Below, one piece after another: positions 9,700 through 19,650 of a DNA stretch of 64,000 bases (its first letter is position 1; each line of letters starts with the position of its first letter). A program made the translations under genes and the position numbers. Source of the stretch: Bretschneidera sinensis (Eukaryota > Streptophyta > Magnoliopsida > Brassicales > Akaniaceae). The notes under the pieces were generated by a model that was not told the DNA's origin, ran no database searches, and saw nothing but the letters and a program-made list of their open reading frames with translations. The DNA is taken from contig CM043698.1 in assembly GCA_023935145.1 (NCBI GenBank), forward strand, positions 66,197,001 through 66,261,000, given 5' to 3'.

Positions 9700-10524
9700 T
9701 GTTAGTATTTGTCCAAGGATTAAACAGGATGAAGAGTTTAGCTTCAGATACAAGTGTGCGTCGCGGCCTCCAGTGAATGAGCAAATGAGAGGTATCTTCC
9801 CCCAGTTGTGCACCGCGGCACTGGGAGGTGTGCGCCGTGACACCCAACAACTGGGAGGTTGTTGTCCTGTTGTGCGTCGCGGCCTGCCCTGTTCTGGGCT
9901 GCGGTACCAGGCACACTGATACATGTTTTTCCAGCCTTTTGATATGGTGCGTGGAGCATGGTTAAAATGCACAGGATTACTTAGACTCTTAGAAAGCTAT
10001 GGGTCTTTGATTCTTGAGATCTAAGGGTTGAGATTGATCTCAAAGATTGGATAAGAAAGTCATTGCCTATATAAAGGGTCATCTATGAGCAATTCAACAT
10101 AACATGTGATAACAAGTGAGATCAAGTGTGAGAGTTCAAAGATATAAAACACAAGAGAGACTCATTGTAGAGAGGCTGGTTGTTTAGAGAGAGAGTAGTA
10201 TAGATTGGGGATTCAAGGGCTTTGTAAAAGAATTTTCTTGGGGAAAATTCCAGGGAAACATTAGTCCTTATCACTTTCTTTCCTCCTCTTTCGTTCTTTA
10301 AGAACAAGGGGATTCTTGAAGAGGTGTTGCTATAATTGTAAGAACTCCATTGATTTAGTGTAGAAAGCTCGGAGTAGCTCACAGGGACGTAGGCACATTG
10401 CTGAACCTCAATAACAATTGCTTGTCTTCTTTTTTTGATTGGTTTGTTTTTGTTCATTACAAGTCATTCTAGACTTGGGTGTTTGGAAGATCACCACCTG
10501 GGTATCTTGAGGTGATTTTCAACA
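9700..10524 (+). repeat. 5' LTR of the nested copia element
   Basis: This LTR is 825 bp. It matches 14897-15742 with small indels and substitutions. A GC-rich block at 9755-9920 carries repeated words of the type GTGCGTCGCGGC / GTGCACCGCGGC, unlike the AT-rich surroundings. A TATA box (TATATAAA) lies at 10068-10075. The end is TTTCAACA. Confidence 0.92.
10068..10075 (+). promoter_or_regulatory. TATA box in 5' LTR of the nested copia element
   Basis: TATATAAA is followed by GGGTC. It is conserved at 15287-15294 in the 3' LTR. Confidence 0.6.
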
Positions 10525-10525
10525 G

Positions 10526-10613
10526 TGATATCAGAGCTATAAGAGATACCACCAATAGTGGTATCAGAGCTTTGGTGAGCAGGTATCGGAGCTGGAACAG
10601 AAGGTATCAGAGC
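10526..10613 (+). promoter_or_regulatory. Primer binding site with three further PBS-like copies
   Basis: Right after the LTR is TGATATCAGAGC, one mismatch from the initiator tRNA-Met PBS TGGTATCAGAGC. A perfect TGGTATCAGAGC follows at 10559-10570, then GGTATCGGAGC (10582-10592) and AGGTATCAGAGC (10602-10613). The cluster looks like short duplication of the PBS region. Confidence 0.7.
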
Positions 10614-10643
10614 AAGACTCCAAGAATCAAAGGTCAACTTCTT

Positions 10644-10742
10644 GGGTGATTCAAGAATGGAGTTAAAGATCAAGATTTGATCGGGTTCTTGAGGGTGATT
10701 CAAGAACGGTGTTGTGATCAAGATTTGATTAAGTTCTTAAGG
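10644..10742 (+). repeat. Direct repeat in the leader of the nested copia element
   Basis: Two imperfect copies of a segment of about 50 bp ('GGGTGATTCAAGAA...GATCAAGATTTGAT...GTTCTT') lie head to tail between the PBS cluster and gag. Confidence 0.6.
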
Positions 10743-10802
10743 TTTAAAAGAAGTTGGAAAGCAATTGTGGGTGCTGCATAAATTTAAGATTTTCTTCGCA
10801 AG

Positions 10803-11633
10803 ATGGGTTCAAACTTTATTGTTGAGAAGTTTGATGGAAAGGGAGACTTTGCTCTTTGGAAGCCGAAAATCAAGGCTGTTATTATGCAACAAAAGATGGA
10901 CTTGGCTATTGGAGAAGATGATGATTTTTCAGTAAGTATTACGGAGGTCCAGCGGAATGAGATGAAGAAGATGGCATACAACCCCATCTTTCTGCATATG
11001 TCAGACAGTGTGACAAGGGAGTATGGAGACTCAGAAGATCCAGCTGTCATATGGAAGAAACTAGATGAGTTATTTCTTACGAAGACTCTCCCTAATAAGA
11101 TTTATCTTCTTAAATGAATTTTTGCTTTTAAAATGGATCCTAATAAAGAGTTGCAAGATAATCTTGATGTGTTTAATAAACTAGTTCAAGATTTGGCTAG
11201 TTGTAGTATAACATTCCCGGATGAACAATTGGCTGTTATGTCATTGAATTCTCTTCCTGATTATTTTGAAAGTTTGATTAATGCTATTGAATATGGAAGA
11301 GATAAACTGACCAAGGAAATTTTGATCAATACCGTAAGGGCTCATGATTTCAAAGCCCAGATGAGGGAAGCATCAAGTGGAGAAGAGTTGTTCGTTAGAG
11401 GAAGGCCAACAACCCGGAATGGCAGTAGTATTCATGGCAACTACCGAGAGAAATCAAAGGGTAGAGGGCAGAGCCATAGGAGATCGCATTCCAAACCAAA
11501 GTTTGGAGGGAAGCAATGCTACTACTACAATAAAGAGGGCCATTTTAAGAAAGATTGCAAGAAGAAGATGTGGGATGAGAGAGGAAGAAGCCATACTAAC
11601 AATGGAAAGACTTCAGTTTCCAAAGAAGAATAG
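10803..11633 (+). pseudogene. Gag of the nested copia element
   Basis: The reading opens at ATG 10803 with the N-terminal 'GSNFIVEKFDGKGDFALWK' typical of Tnt1-like gag. It stops at 11115-11117 and resumes in the next frame at 11133. The UBN2-type core ('LAVMSLNSLPDYFESLINAI') follows, then a basic region and a zinc knuckle at about 11515-11556. The knuckle reads CYYYNKEGHFKKDC, so the second Cys of CX2CX4HX4C is changed to Tyr. TAG at 11631-11633 ends the reading. Confidence 0.88.
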
Positions 11634-11690
11634 TAAGATGATGTTCTTGTTGTGTGCTCAAATGTAAGCAGAAGGCAATGCAGCAAAAAA

Positions 11691-13301
11691 TAGATCTTGG
11701 ATTCTGGGTGCACTTATCACATGTGCCCTCAATGGAATTGGTTCAAGAATTTTCAGGAAACCAATAATGAAAAGGTTTTATTAGGGAATGATACTTCTTG
11801 CCAAGTGAGGGGGATAAGAGACATCCAATTGAGGATATTTGATGGAGTCACAAGGCTGCTGCGGAATGTAAGGTATCTTCCGGATTTGAGAAGAAATTTG
11901 ATCTCATTGGGGCACCTAGATTCCATGAGGTACACATACAAATAAGAGGGAGGAAAGATCAAGGTAACCAAGAGATCTTTGATAGTGATCAAAGCATAAA
12001 TAAAGGATGGTCTCTATAAGATGATCGGAGAGACAAAAATCAAGGATCTTGCAGCAAGCTTGATGGCTGAGATGGATAAGACAGCCCTTTGGCACACTCG
12101 CTTGGGATATATGAGCGAAAATGGGTTGTAAGTTCTCAGCAAGGATGACCTACTTGGTGGTGACAAAGTAGAGAAACTTGATTTCTGCGAATGTTGTGTT
12201 CTTGGGAAACAACATCGGGTTAGCTTCAACACCGGAGTGCACAAGTCTAAGGGTATTCTTGACTACGTTCATGCGAATCCTTGGGGACCAACAGGAACAC
12301 CAACACAGGGAGGTAATCTTTACTTTCTGTCTTTAATTGATGATTATTCAAGAAAGGTTTGAGTTTATTTGCTTAAAAATAAATAAGATGCTTTGAATAA
12401 ATTAGTGGTGTGGAAAAAGCTGGAGGAAACTCAAACGGACAGGGTAGTTAAAGTGTTAAAAACCGATAATGGCTTAGAATTTTTTAACAAAGAACTTCAT
12501 TAATTCTGTAAGTTAAATGGGATTCTAAGACATAGAATGGTTGTGAAAACCCCTCAGCAAAGTGGAGTTGTTGAGAGGATGAATAGGACCCTTATGGAAA
12601 AGGTTAGGTGCGTGTTAATTGGGTTTGGTTTACCAAAATGTTTTTGGGGGGAAGCTGTGTCTACTGCTGTATATTTGGTTAATAGATTACCCTTTAGGGC
12701 TTTAGACCTTAAGACTCCTGAGGAGATATGGAGTGGGAAACCCCCTGAGTTAAGCAACCTTAAGACTTTTAGATATGCTACGTTTGCACATAAAAAAGAT
12801 GATAAACTTAGCCCAAAGTCTAGAAAATGTTTGTTTCTAGGATATAGTGATGGGGATAAGGGGTATAGGTTGTGGTCCTTAGAGCAAAAAGGAATGAAAC
12901 TCATAATAAGTAGGGATGCCATTTTTAATGAATTGTTATTTCCCTATTTGGAGAAAACTAACTCTACAGGGGATAGTGAGCAAACCAATTCGATATTTAT
13001 GGAGCATATCATCAAGGAAGATTCAGTTCAGGTAGAGCAAGGAAGGCAAGAGGGTTTGAACCAAGTAGAGCCCATTGATGAAGGCCAAGCTCATGAAACT
13101 CATGAAGAGGCTGAACTAGAAGGGGATGATGCAGCAAGTCAGAATGACTATCAGCTCACAAGGGACTGGGAAAGGAGGGTGGTTAGACCACCTTTGAGAT
13201 ATGGATTTGCGGATGCTAATGTAGCAGCTCCTTATTCAGAAGCAGGGGTTGAACCAGAAACTTATATGGATGCCACGAAATGTAAGGATTTGTCAAGATG
13301 A
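11691..13301 (+). pseudogene. Protease and integrase of the nested copia element
   Basis: The protease starts at the in-frame stop that replaced the expected Trp, with the active site 'ILDSGCTYHMCPQ' (about 11694-11730). GAG-pre-integrase follows ('ALWHTRLGYMS' near 12090; CECCVLGKQH near 12188-12217). In the integrase core the first catalytic Asp appears lost ('YVHANPWGP' near 12270 where D is expected). The second ('LKTDNGLEFF', about 12460-12490) and the Glu ('QQSGVVERMNRT', about 12557-12592) remain. The long open stretch 12537-13301 carries the integrase C-terminus and an acidic linker. Stops near 12130, 12360 and 12500 break the rest. Confidence 0.88.
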
Positions 13302-13307
13302 CATCTA

Positions 13308-14815
13308 ACTATAGAGGAATAAATGGATTCTTTGAGGAAGAACAACTATTGAGAATTAGTGCCCAAACTAGAAAAACAAAGAGTGGGGGATTGTAAATGG
13401 ATTTACAAGATTAAAGAAGGGAATACTCCAGGGGATGAAGTCCGGTATAAGGCTAGGCTAGTGGCGAAGGGGTTCATACAAAGAGAAGGCATAGATTTCA
13501 TCAAAATATTCTCACCAGTTGTGAAATACAAGATGATACAGATAGTATTGGCTATGGTGGTCTAATTTGATTGGGAGATCGAGCAAATGGATGTGAAGAC
13601 AACGTTCTTATATAGAGAGCTTGATGAGACCATCTACATAAGGCAATCCGAAGGCTATGAGGAAGGAAGGTAGGGAGAGTTGGTGTGCCAATTGAAGAAA
13701 TCTCTCAATGGCCTGAAGCAATCACATCGGTAATGGAATAAGAGGTTTGATTCATTTGTAACTAGCTTGGGTTTCATGTGGAGCTACTATGATTCGTGCT
13801 TGTACTACAAGGGGCACAAGGTGGAGGAAGTGGTGATTATCCTCATCTATATCAATGATATGTTGTTGGTTGGGAAAAGCAGGGAGAGGATAGAAATGTT
13901 GAAGTCTCAACTCAGTTTGAAGTTTGAGATGAAGGACCTTGGCCATGCACAGAAGATCTTTGGGATGAGCATAATATGGGAAAAGGAGAGAAACATATAG
14001 ATTTCTCAAACTTTCTATATAGAAAAGATGATATCTAAATTTTCTATGGAAGATAGCAAACTAGTGAAGGTTTCCCTTGCTGGTCATTTCAAGTTCTCCA
14101 GCGATCAATGTCCGAGATCGGAGGTGGAGAAAAAGAAAATGGAAAAAATCCCTTACTCTAGTGTGGTTGGTTCAGTCATGTTCAGCATGGTAAGCACTAG
14201 ACCCGACATTGCTCATGCAATAAGTGTTCTCAGCAGGTTTATAAGTAATCCCTAAAAAAAGCATTGGCTTGGGATGAAGTGGTTACTGAGGTACTTGAAG
14301 GGAAGCCCAGATGTGGGGCTGGTTTATGAGAAGAGAGGTAAGTCCATCTGTCTAGAGGGTTATGTTGATTCAGACTATGGAGCAGACCGGGATAAAAGAA
14401 GATCGATTACCTCTTACTTCTTCAACTTAAACAGATACTGTATAAGTTGGACGGCTCAGTTGTAGCCGGTGGTATCACTCTCAACACTGAGGTAGAGTAC
14501 ATAGCGGCTATGAAAGCTATAAAGAAAGCTATGTGGTGCAAAGGGTTGTTGGAAGAGTTGAAGGTCCTGAAAGAGCAGGTGGTGGTGTATTCAGATAGCC
14601 AAAGTGCGTTGCACTTGTGTAAGAATCCGGTGTTCTATGAGAGGACAAAGCATATGGATGTTCGATATCATTTCATTCGGGAAAATGTTATAGAATGATG
14701 TATTCATGTGGACAAAGTAGTCACAGAGGAAAATCCTGCAGATTTAGGCACCAAAGTTCTGCCTCTAAGCAAGTTCAATCATTTCCTTGGACTTCTTAGG
14801 ATTGGAGTCGGTTGA
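13308..14815 (+). pseudogene. Reverse transcriptase and RNase H of the nested copia element
   Basis: RT is recognisable from '[27 protein letters not shown]' (13393-13475) and 'EQMDVKTTFLYRELDE' (about 13580-13630). The catalytic YVDD is changed to YIND (about 13848-13860). 'MKDLGHAQKIFGM' and 'YSSVVGSVMFSMVSTRPDIAHAI' follow. RNase H follows from about 14340 ('GYVDSDYGADRDKRRSITSYFF', then 'EVEYIAAMKAIKKAMWCK' after a frame change). Stops near 13563, 13670, 13998, 14256 and 14463 mean it cannot be expressed. Confidence 0.88.
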
Positions 14816-14896
14816 TATGGTGACTCAAGTTGAGTTTGGATCCTGAGTTCTCTACACAATGGGTTCAAGTTTAATCACTTAGACAAAGGTAGAGAT

Positions 14897-15742
14897 TGTT
14901 AGTATTTATCTAAGGATTAAACAGGATGAAGAGTTCAACTTCAAATACAGGTGTGCGTCGCGGCCCAGGAGGTGTGCGCTACGGCCTCCAGCAAAGGAGT
15001 AAAGGAGAGGTGTCTTCCTCCAGGTGTATGCCACGACACAGGGAGGTGTGCACCGCGGCACCTAGCAACTGGGAGGTTGTTGCTTTGTTGTGCGCCGCGG
15101 CCTTCCCTGTTCTAAGCCGCGGCGCCAGGCACACTGATGCATGTTTTTCAAACCTTTTGAGATGGTGCGTGGAGCATGGTTAAAATGCACATGATTACTT
15201 AGACTCTTAGAGAGCCATGGGTCTTTGGTTCTTGAGATATAAGGGTTGAGATTGATCTCAAAGATTGGATGAGGAAGTCATTGCCCTATATAAAGGGTCA
15301 TCTAGGAGCAATTCAACATAACATATGATAACAAGTGAGATCAAGTGTGAGAGTGCAAAGATACAAACACAAAAGAGACTCATTATAGAGAGGCTGGTTG
15401 TTTAGAGAGAGAGTAGTATAGATTGGGGATTCAAGGGCTTTGTAAAGGAATTTTCTTAGGGAAAATTCCAGGGAAATACTTGTCCTTATCACTTTCTTTT
15501 CTCTTCTTTCGTTCTTCAAAAACAAGGGGATTCTTGAAGAGGTGTTGCTTTAATTGTAAGAACTCTATTAATTTAGTGCAGAGAGCTCGGAGTAGCTCAC
15601 GGGAACATAGGCACATTGCCGAACCGCGATAACAATTGCTTGTGTTCTTTCTTTGATTGGTTTGTTTCTGTTCATTACAAGTCATTCTAGACTTGAGTGT
15701 TTGGAAGATCACCACCTGGGCATCTTGAGGTGATTTCCAACA
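14897..15742 (+). repeat. 3' LTR of the nested copia element
   Basis: This LTR is 846 bp, homologous to 9700-10524. It is preceded by a weak polypurine tract (AAAGGTAGAGAT, 14885-14896) and followed by the duplication GAAAT. It carries the same GC-rich GTGCGCCGCGGC repeats at 14952-15130. Confidence 0.92.
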
Positions 15743-15747
15743 GAAAT

Positions 15748-16050
15748 TTTATTATATTCAGATATATCTAAAGCACAATGTAAAATACTTGTGGCTTTAC
15801 TATTAAGAGACATCATTTTACAATCCTTATCATTGAACTCAGTTTTGATTTTAGGCATTGTATGATTGATTTCTCCAATAGTTATTTTCTTTGATGGAAT
15901 TCTAGGTCATTCCTCAATAACTCTCCATAGATTATAATCTTGTCATTCGACAAAGATTTTCATCATTTTTTTCCAATAGTTATAGTTAGGGCCATTGAAC
16001 AAGGGAGGCCTAGTGTAGGAATGTCCATCAGAATAGCTATTCAATGCCAT
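15748..16050 (-). pseudogene. Gag N-terminus of the Sirevirus-like element
   Basis: The ATG at 16050 opens 'MALNSYSDGHSYTRPPLFNG' and continues 'NYNYWKKMMKIFVE', the usual plant copia gag start. TGA codons near 15936 and 15906 interrupt it. The reading runs up to the nested insertion at 15747 and continues at 9694 with 'RLSAKEIWDKLQ'. Confidence 0.85.
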
Positions 16051-16090
16051 CGGATCAACTCAAGGATTTTAAGCCTAAAATTGAGAACGA

Positions 16091-16103
16091 GGCTCTGATA
16101 CCA
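16091..16103 (-). promoter_or_regulatory. Primer binding site of the Sirevirus-like element
   Basis: On the minus strand this is TGGTATCAGAGCC, complementary to the 3' end of initiator tRNA-Met. It starts two bases after the 5' LTR. Confidence 0.88.
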
Positions 16104-16105
16104 AT

Positions 16106-17289
16106 TGCAGACTAAGGTTCCAATCCAAGAGGGGGTGAATTGAGTTTTTAAATATTTTCACTACTTACTTGCAAGTTTATAAAAACAGTTAAATGCACAA
16201 GCGTGTAAACAAGTAATGTGCTTTAAATAAAAGAGTTTAAGGAATAGAAAGTGCAAACTCAGTTTATAGTGGTTCGACAATATCTGATTCGTTCCGACCC
16301 TACGTCCACTCTTTTCAAGGAACTTCCTTGAAGTAATCCACTAATACTCTTAGTCGTACAACTTCACGGGTGTTGCACAAACCTTACAAAAGATCCCTTC
16401 CTTTTGGAAGTTAATCCCTTCCTCTCGGAAGCTAATCTTTTCCTTTCGGAAGTTAATCCCTTTACAATAAATATTAGTTGTTGTAAAGTAAATGGTAAAG
16501 AGATAGCAATGAATGCTTTTACAAATGAACAATATCTCTCATTCAAAGTAAAGCTTAAAGAATGGCTCAACAATAAATGTTTCAAAGTTTTTGTGTATTA
16601 ATGAGCAAAAACTGGATTGAATGTATAATCATCTTTTTTTAAATGTTCACTGGACTGGTTTTATATAGCCTTGAATTAATATGGCCGTTTGGTACTGACT
16701 TAGAATGTTTTGGTGCATTAAGTACTCAAGTCTCGCGTCTCAACGGTAATATTTTTCGAATTACCAGTCGACTAGGTATTAGTATCAGTCGACTGGATCA
16801 AGTGAAAAGTCTTACTTTTTAAGGCTGTGAAGAGTACCAGTCGACTAGGTAATTCTTACCAATCGACTGAGGATATTCTGTCCAGAATGCCAGTCAACTG
16901 GTGTAGATCACCCAGTCGACTGGGGATATACTATCCCATATCCCAGTTATCTAGTATAGGGATCCGGTCGACTAGGTTGCCCTTCAACCCAGTTATTTAT
17001 GTTTTAAAATGTTTTTGACTTAAAAACGTTTGAATGAATAGTTTTGTTAAAATACTTTTACAAAAGGAGCCATAAAACAAGCTAGTTACCTGAACAAGTG
17101 AGATTTACAACTTGTTTCAATACCTTATGCCTATACTAGATCTTCTGTCTTGACTTGGTGTCTGATTCGAGTTGAGTTCTTGCATCTTGATTCTTGGCTG
17201 TAGCTTTTATCATTTAAAACACTTAGATAAGACTGTTAGTACAATTAGAGTTGTGTTTTGTCATTATTAAAATTTAGAGAAGGTCAACA
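16106..17289 (-). repeat. 5' LTR of the Sirevirus-like element
   Basis: This LTR is 1184 bp, with TG at 16106 and CA at 17288-17289. It contains the TATA box (minus strand TATATAAA, 16660-16667) and the palindrome array at 16764-16980. The target duplication ATATA follows at 17290-17294. Confidence 0.93.
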
Positions 17290-17294
17290 ATATA

Positions 17295-19650
17295 TAATTG
17301 CATATCTTTTCAGTGTAAATTGTTAATGCGAAAATATTTAGCAAGCTAGACTAGATCACATTGCGTGTGAATTTTTAAATGGTTTGACTAGTGAAAGCAT
17401 ATTAGGCTCACTCATTAGTTTTATTATTGCCTATGTGTGGACTTTGTTAGGTAATAAAACAACTAAGAACCATTTGATACAGAACTTAGAACTAAGATGT
17501 CATTATTAGTAATTTGTTTGGATTTTTTGTGGTCTAGAAGAATTGATTTAGGACATTTTTGAAGGGTTTTAGAAAAGAGTTGTTTGTTCCTTTAAAAATT
17601 TCGAGAGATATAAGATAAGACATTGTTATAAATGGTTAAACTATTTGCGCAATCTATCTCTATTGAGATTCATTGTTAGTTGTTGCTTGTATGCTTAACC
17701 ACGTACCTTTTCTATCAGTTACTTCTATTTAATTGACTATGAATAGGTCTGATACTTGCTCTAAGTCGATTGATGACATTGGGTCAATTGCTTGTGTTCA
17801 TGGCCATTCTCATAAGTTCGGGAAGTTGGGGTAAAAAACATAGAGGTGTATCTTTAGTAGATACTGAGAACACTCCCAAATGATGTGTTTATTGATAAAT
17901 AAATAACTGGAAGTTTGACTGAAGTTGATAGAAGCAATGTCCTAAAATCGAATTTTCCTCATATAGGGTTATATTGATAAGTTTCTTTTTGCTCTATGAG
18001 ATAAAAGATCCTAATCATGTTAGCATATCCAATAAATAAGATGAGGTTAACAAGGTTATTCCTAAACCTTATCAACCTAGTCGGAAAGATACAATGATTG
18101 GTGATTCTATTTGAGGCCTGTTTAAAGCTTACCTCTATAATCATAGTTGCGTGGTAGCAACTAGAAAAATGGTCATTTGTCTTTGATGTGAGCTTAAGAG
18201 ATAAGTTTTTGAGATTATCCCTAGAAAATAAAATGGATTTAAAAAATAGAGAAAATATTGGAGTTTAGAGAAAACTAACCTTGTTTGGGACTTTGTCAAA
18301 CTCTTAGCTATTGTAGAGTAAATGAGAACACGTAAGTTCTCAAGATCACTTGAAAAACGATAGGTGAATGAATTTAGTGAGAGGTAGAAGGCATGTTTAG
18401 TGGTGAAATACTATATACTACAAGTGGGTGTAGCTTGTGAGGTTTATCTCTATTCGCCCCATTCTAGTTATCATCACAAGTCCGAGCTTATGAAAGCACT
18501 GGATGGACTTCTGAGCTTATGAAAGAACCGGATGGACTTCTAAGCTTATGAAAGCACTAGATGAACTTCTGAGCTTATAAAAGCACCAGATGGACTTCTG
18601 AGCTTATGAAAGCACTAGATACACTTTTGAGCTTATGAAAGCACTTGATGGACATTAAGCTTACATTTCTCAATGGAGAACTGGATGACTAAATCTATAT
18701 GAAACTACCCATAGTTTTATGTTAGAAGGACAAGAGCGTAAATTATACTAGCTCCAATGTTTTTGTATATGGCCTGAAGTATTCATTCAAATAGTGATAT
18801 TTGAGATTTCATTGAAATATGAAAACTCATGAGTTTACATAATCGATGAGAATCATTGCATGTATGTAAAAGGTTTGAGGATAAATTTGGAAATTTATCA
18901 TTCTATGTTGATGATTTATTAGCTAGAAAGAGAAAGAGGTTATCACCATTTAAGAATTATTGTTCTTTTATTTTTAAAATGAAGGATTTGGGAGAGGCTA
19001 ATTATATATTTGATTTGAAGACCTATAGAGATCATTCATGGAATCTCTTAGCTCTATCACAAGAGTCTTACACTAAGAAGATTCTTAAAAGGCTTAATCT
19101 ACATAATAGCAATCCTGTAGACACCTTATGTCTAAAGACGAAGGCCTAAACTTTGAATTATTCCTGAAACTCCATAAGAGAAGAAAGAAATTAGAAAAGC
19201 TTCTTACTTCAGTACTAGTGAAAGTCTATTGTATGCCAGAGGCACATTATGTCTGATATTTGCTAAGCGTTGAAGCTAATGATAAGTCGTAAATGGGAAG
19301 AAGCATTAGATAATGGTCAATAGGGATTCACATATGCAAATGGCTAGCTATGAAGGCTGAGATAATAGATTGTTCTGCTATAGTGAAAAATGTAGTATAG
19401 CTTAAGAGGTTCTTTGAAAACCCAGGAGTTGTTACTAATGTCTTGGAATTAGTGGCAGTCAACTTTGATAGTCAAGTTGATATTTCTCACATGTGGGATA
19501 TTTTATGTCTTGATGGGACCAAATATATTAATTATAAGAATAACTTACATTAGAGATAATGTGGATCAAAAGAAAGTGGTCCGATAGTACATATTTATGC
19601 ATTAGATAACTGAGTTAAATTTATCCCTAGAGATATGTTTTTGTCTTACA
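17295..19650 (+). pseudogene. Right part of the old plus-strand copia element (pre-integrase to RNase H)
   Basis: Degraded reading starts with a GAG-pre-integrase-like segment near 17340-17480 ('EFLNGLTSESILGSL'). RT follows: 'LTFLNGELDD' near 18658-18690, 'VYGLKYSFK' near 18765-18800, and 'FYVDDLLARKRK' at 18902-18935 with YVDD intact. 'MKDLGEANYIF' follows near 18980. The open piece 18856-19149 is the only long one. RNase H/C-terminal traces (about 19250-19600) are very decayed. It continues the element whose gag lies at 1-1134. Confidence 0.78.
18484..18657 (+). repeat. 29-bp tandem repeat, six copies, inside decayed RT
   Basis: Six head-to-tail copies of a 29-bp unit beginning GAGCTTATGAAAGCAC and ending TGGACTTCT, each with a few changes, lie just before the RT motif LTFLNGELDD. 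29 is not a multiple of three, so the expansion came after coding function was lost. Confidence 0.88.

Larger units (their letters stand above)
9700..15742 (+). mobile_element. Nested full-length Tork/Tnt1-like Ty1/copia retrotransposon
   Basis: The LTRs are 9700-10524 and 14897-15742, both starting TGTTAGTATTT and ending CAACA. The target duplication GAAAT lies at 9695-9699 and 15743-15747 inside the gag of the Sirevirus-like element, on the opposite strand. The initiator-tRNA-Met-type PBS follows the 5' LTR. Gag, protease, integrase, RT and RNase H follow in copia order. Lineage is judged from the gag ('FDGKGDFALWKPKIKAVIMQQ') and the Tnt1-like integrase. Many stops and single-base changes mean the copy is inactive. 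Confidence 0.93.
1140..17289 (-). mobile_element. Full-length Sirevirus-like Ty1/copia retrotransposon, interrupted by a second copia element
   Basis: The element runs right to left. Its 5' LTR is 16106-17289 and its 3' LTR is 1140-2325. Both LTRs start TG/end CA or close to it, and the 5-bp duplication ATATA lies at 1135-1139 and 17290-17294. A PBS matching the 3' end of initiator tRNA-Met sits 2 nt inside the 5' LTR, and a polypurine tract abuts the 3' LTR. Inside are gag, a repetitive linker, protease, integrase, RT and RNase H, then an extra ORF between pol and the 3' LTR. The extra ORF, the long gag-pol and the palindrome-rich LTR are Sirevirus hallmarks. It is interrupted at 9700-15742 by a plus-strand copia element, so its own length is about 10.1 kb. 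Multiple stops make it inactive. Confidence 0.92.

Noticed and set aside
9692..9972. Four overlapping ORFs on both strands
   Set aside because: They are an effect of the GC-rich LTR block of the nested copia element and cross its boundary.
16091..16105. tRNA-like match (GGCTCTGATACCA)
   Set aside because: It is only the 13-base primer binding site of a retrotransposon; there is no cloverleaf. The same applies at 37280 and 53105.
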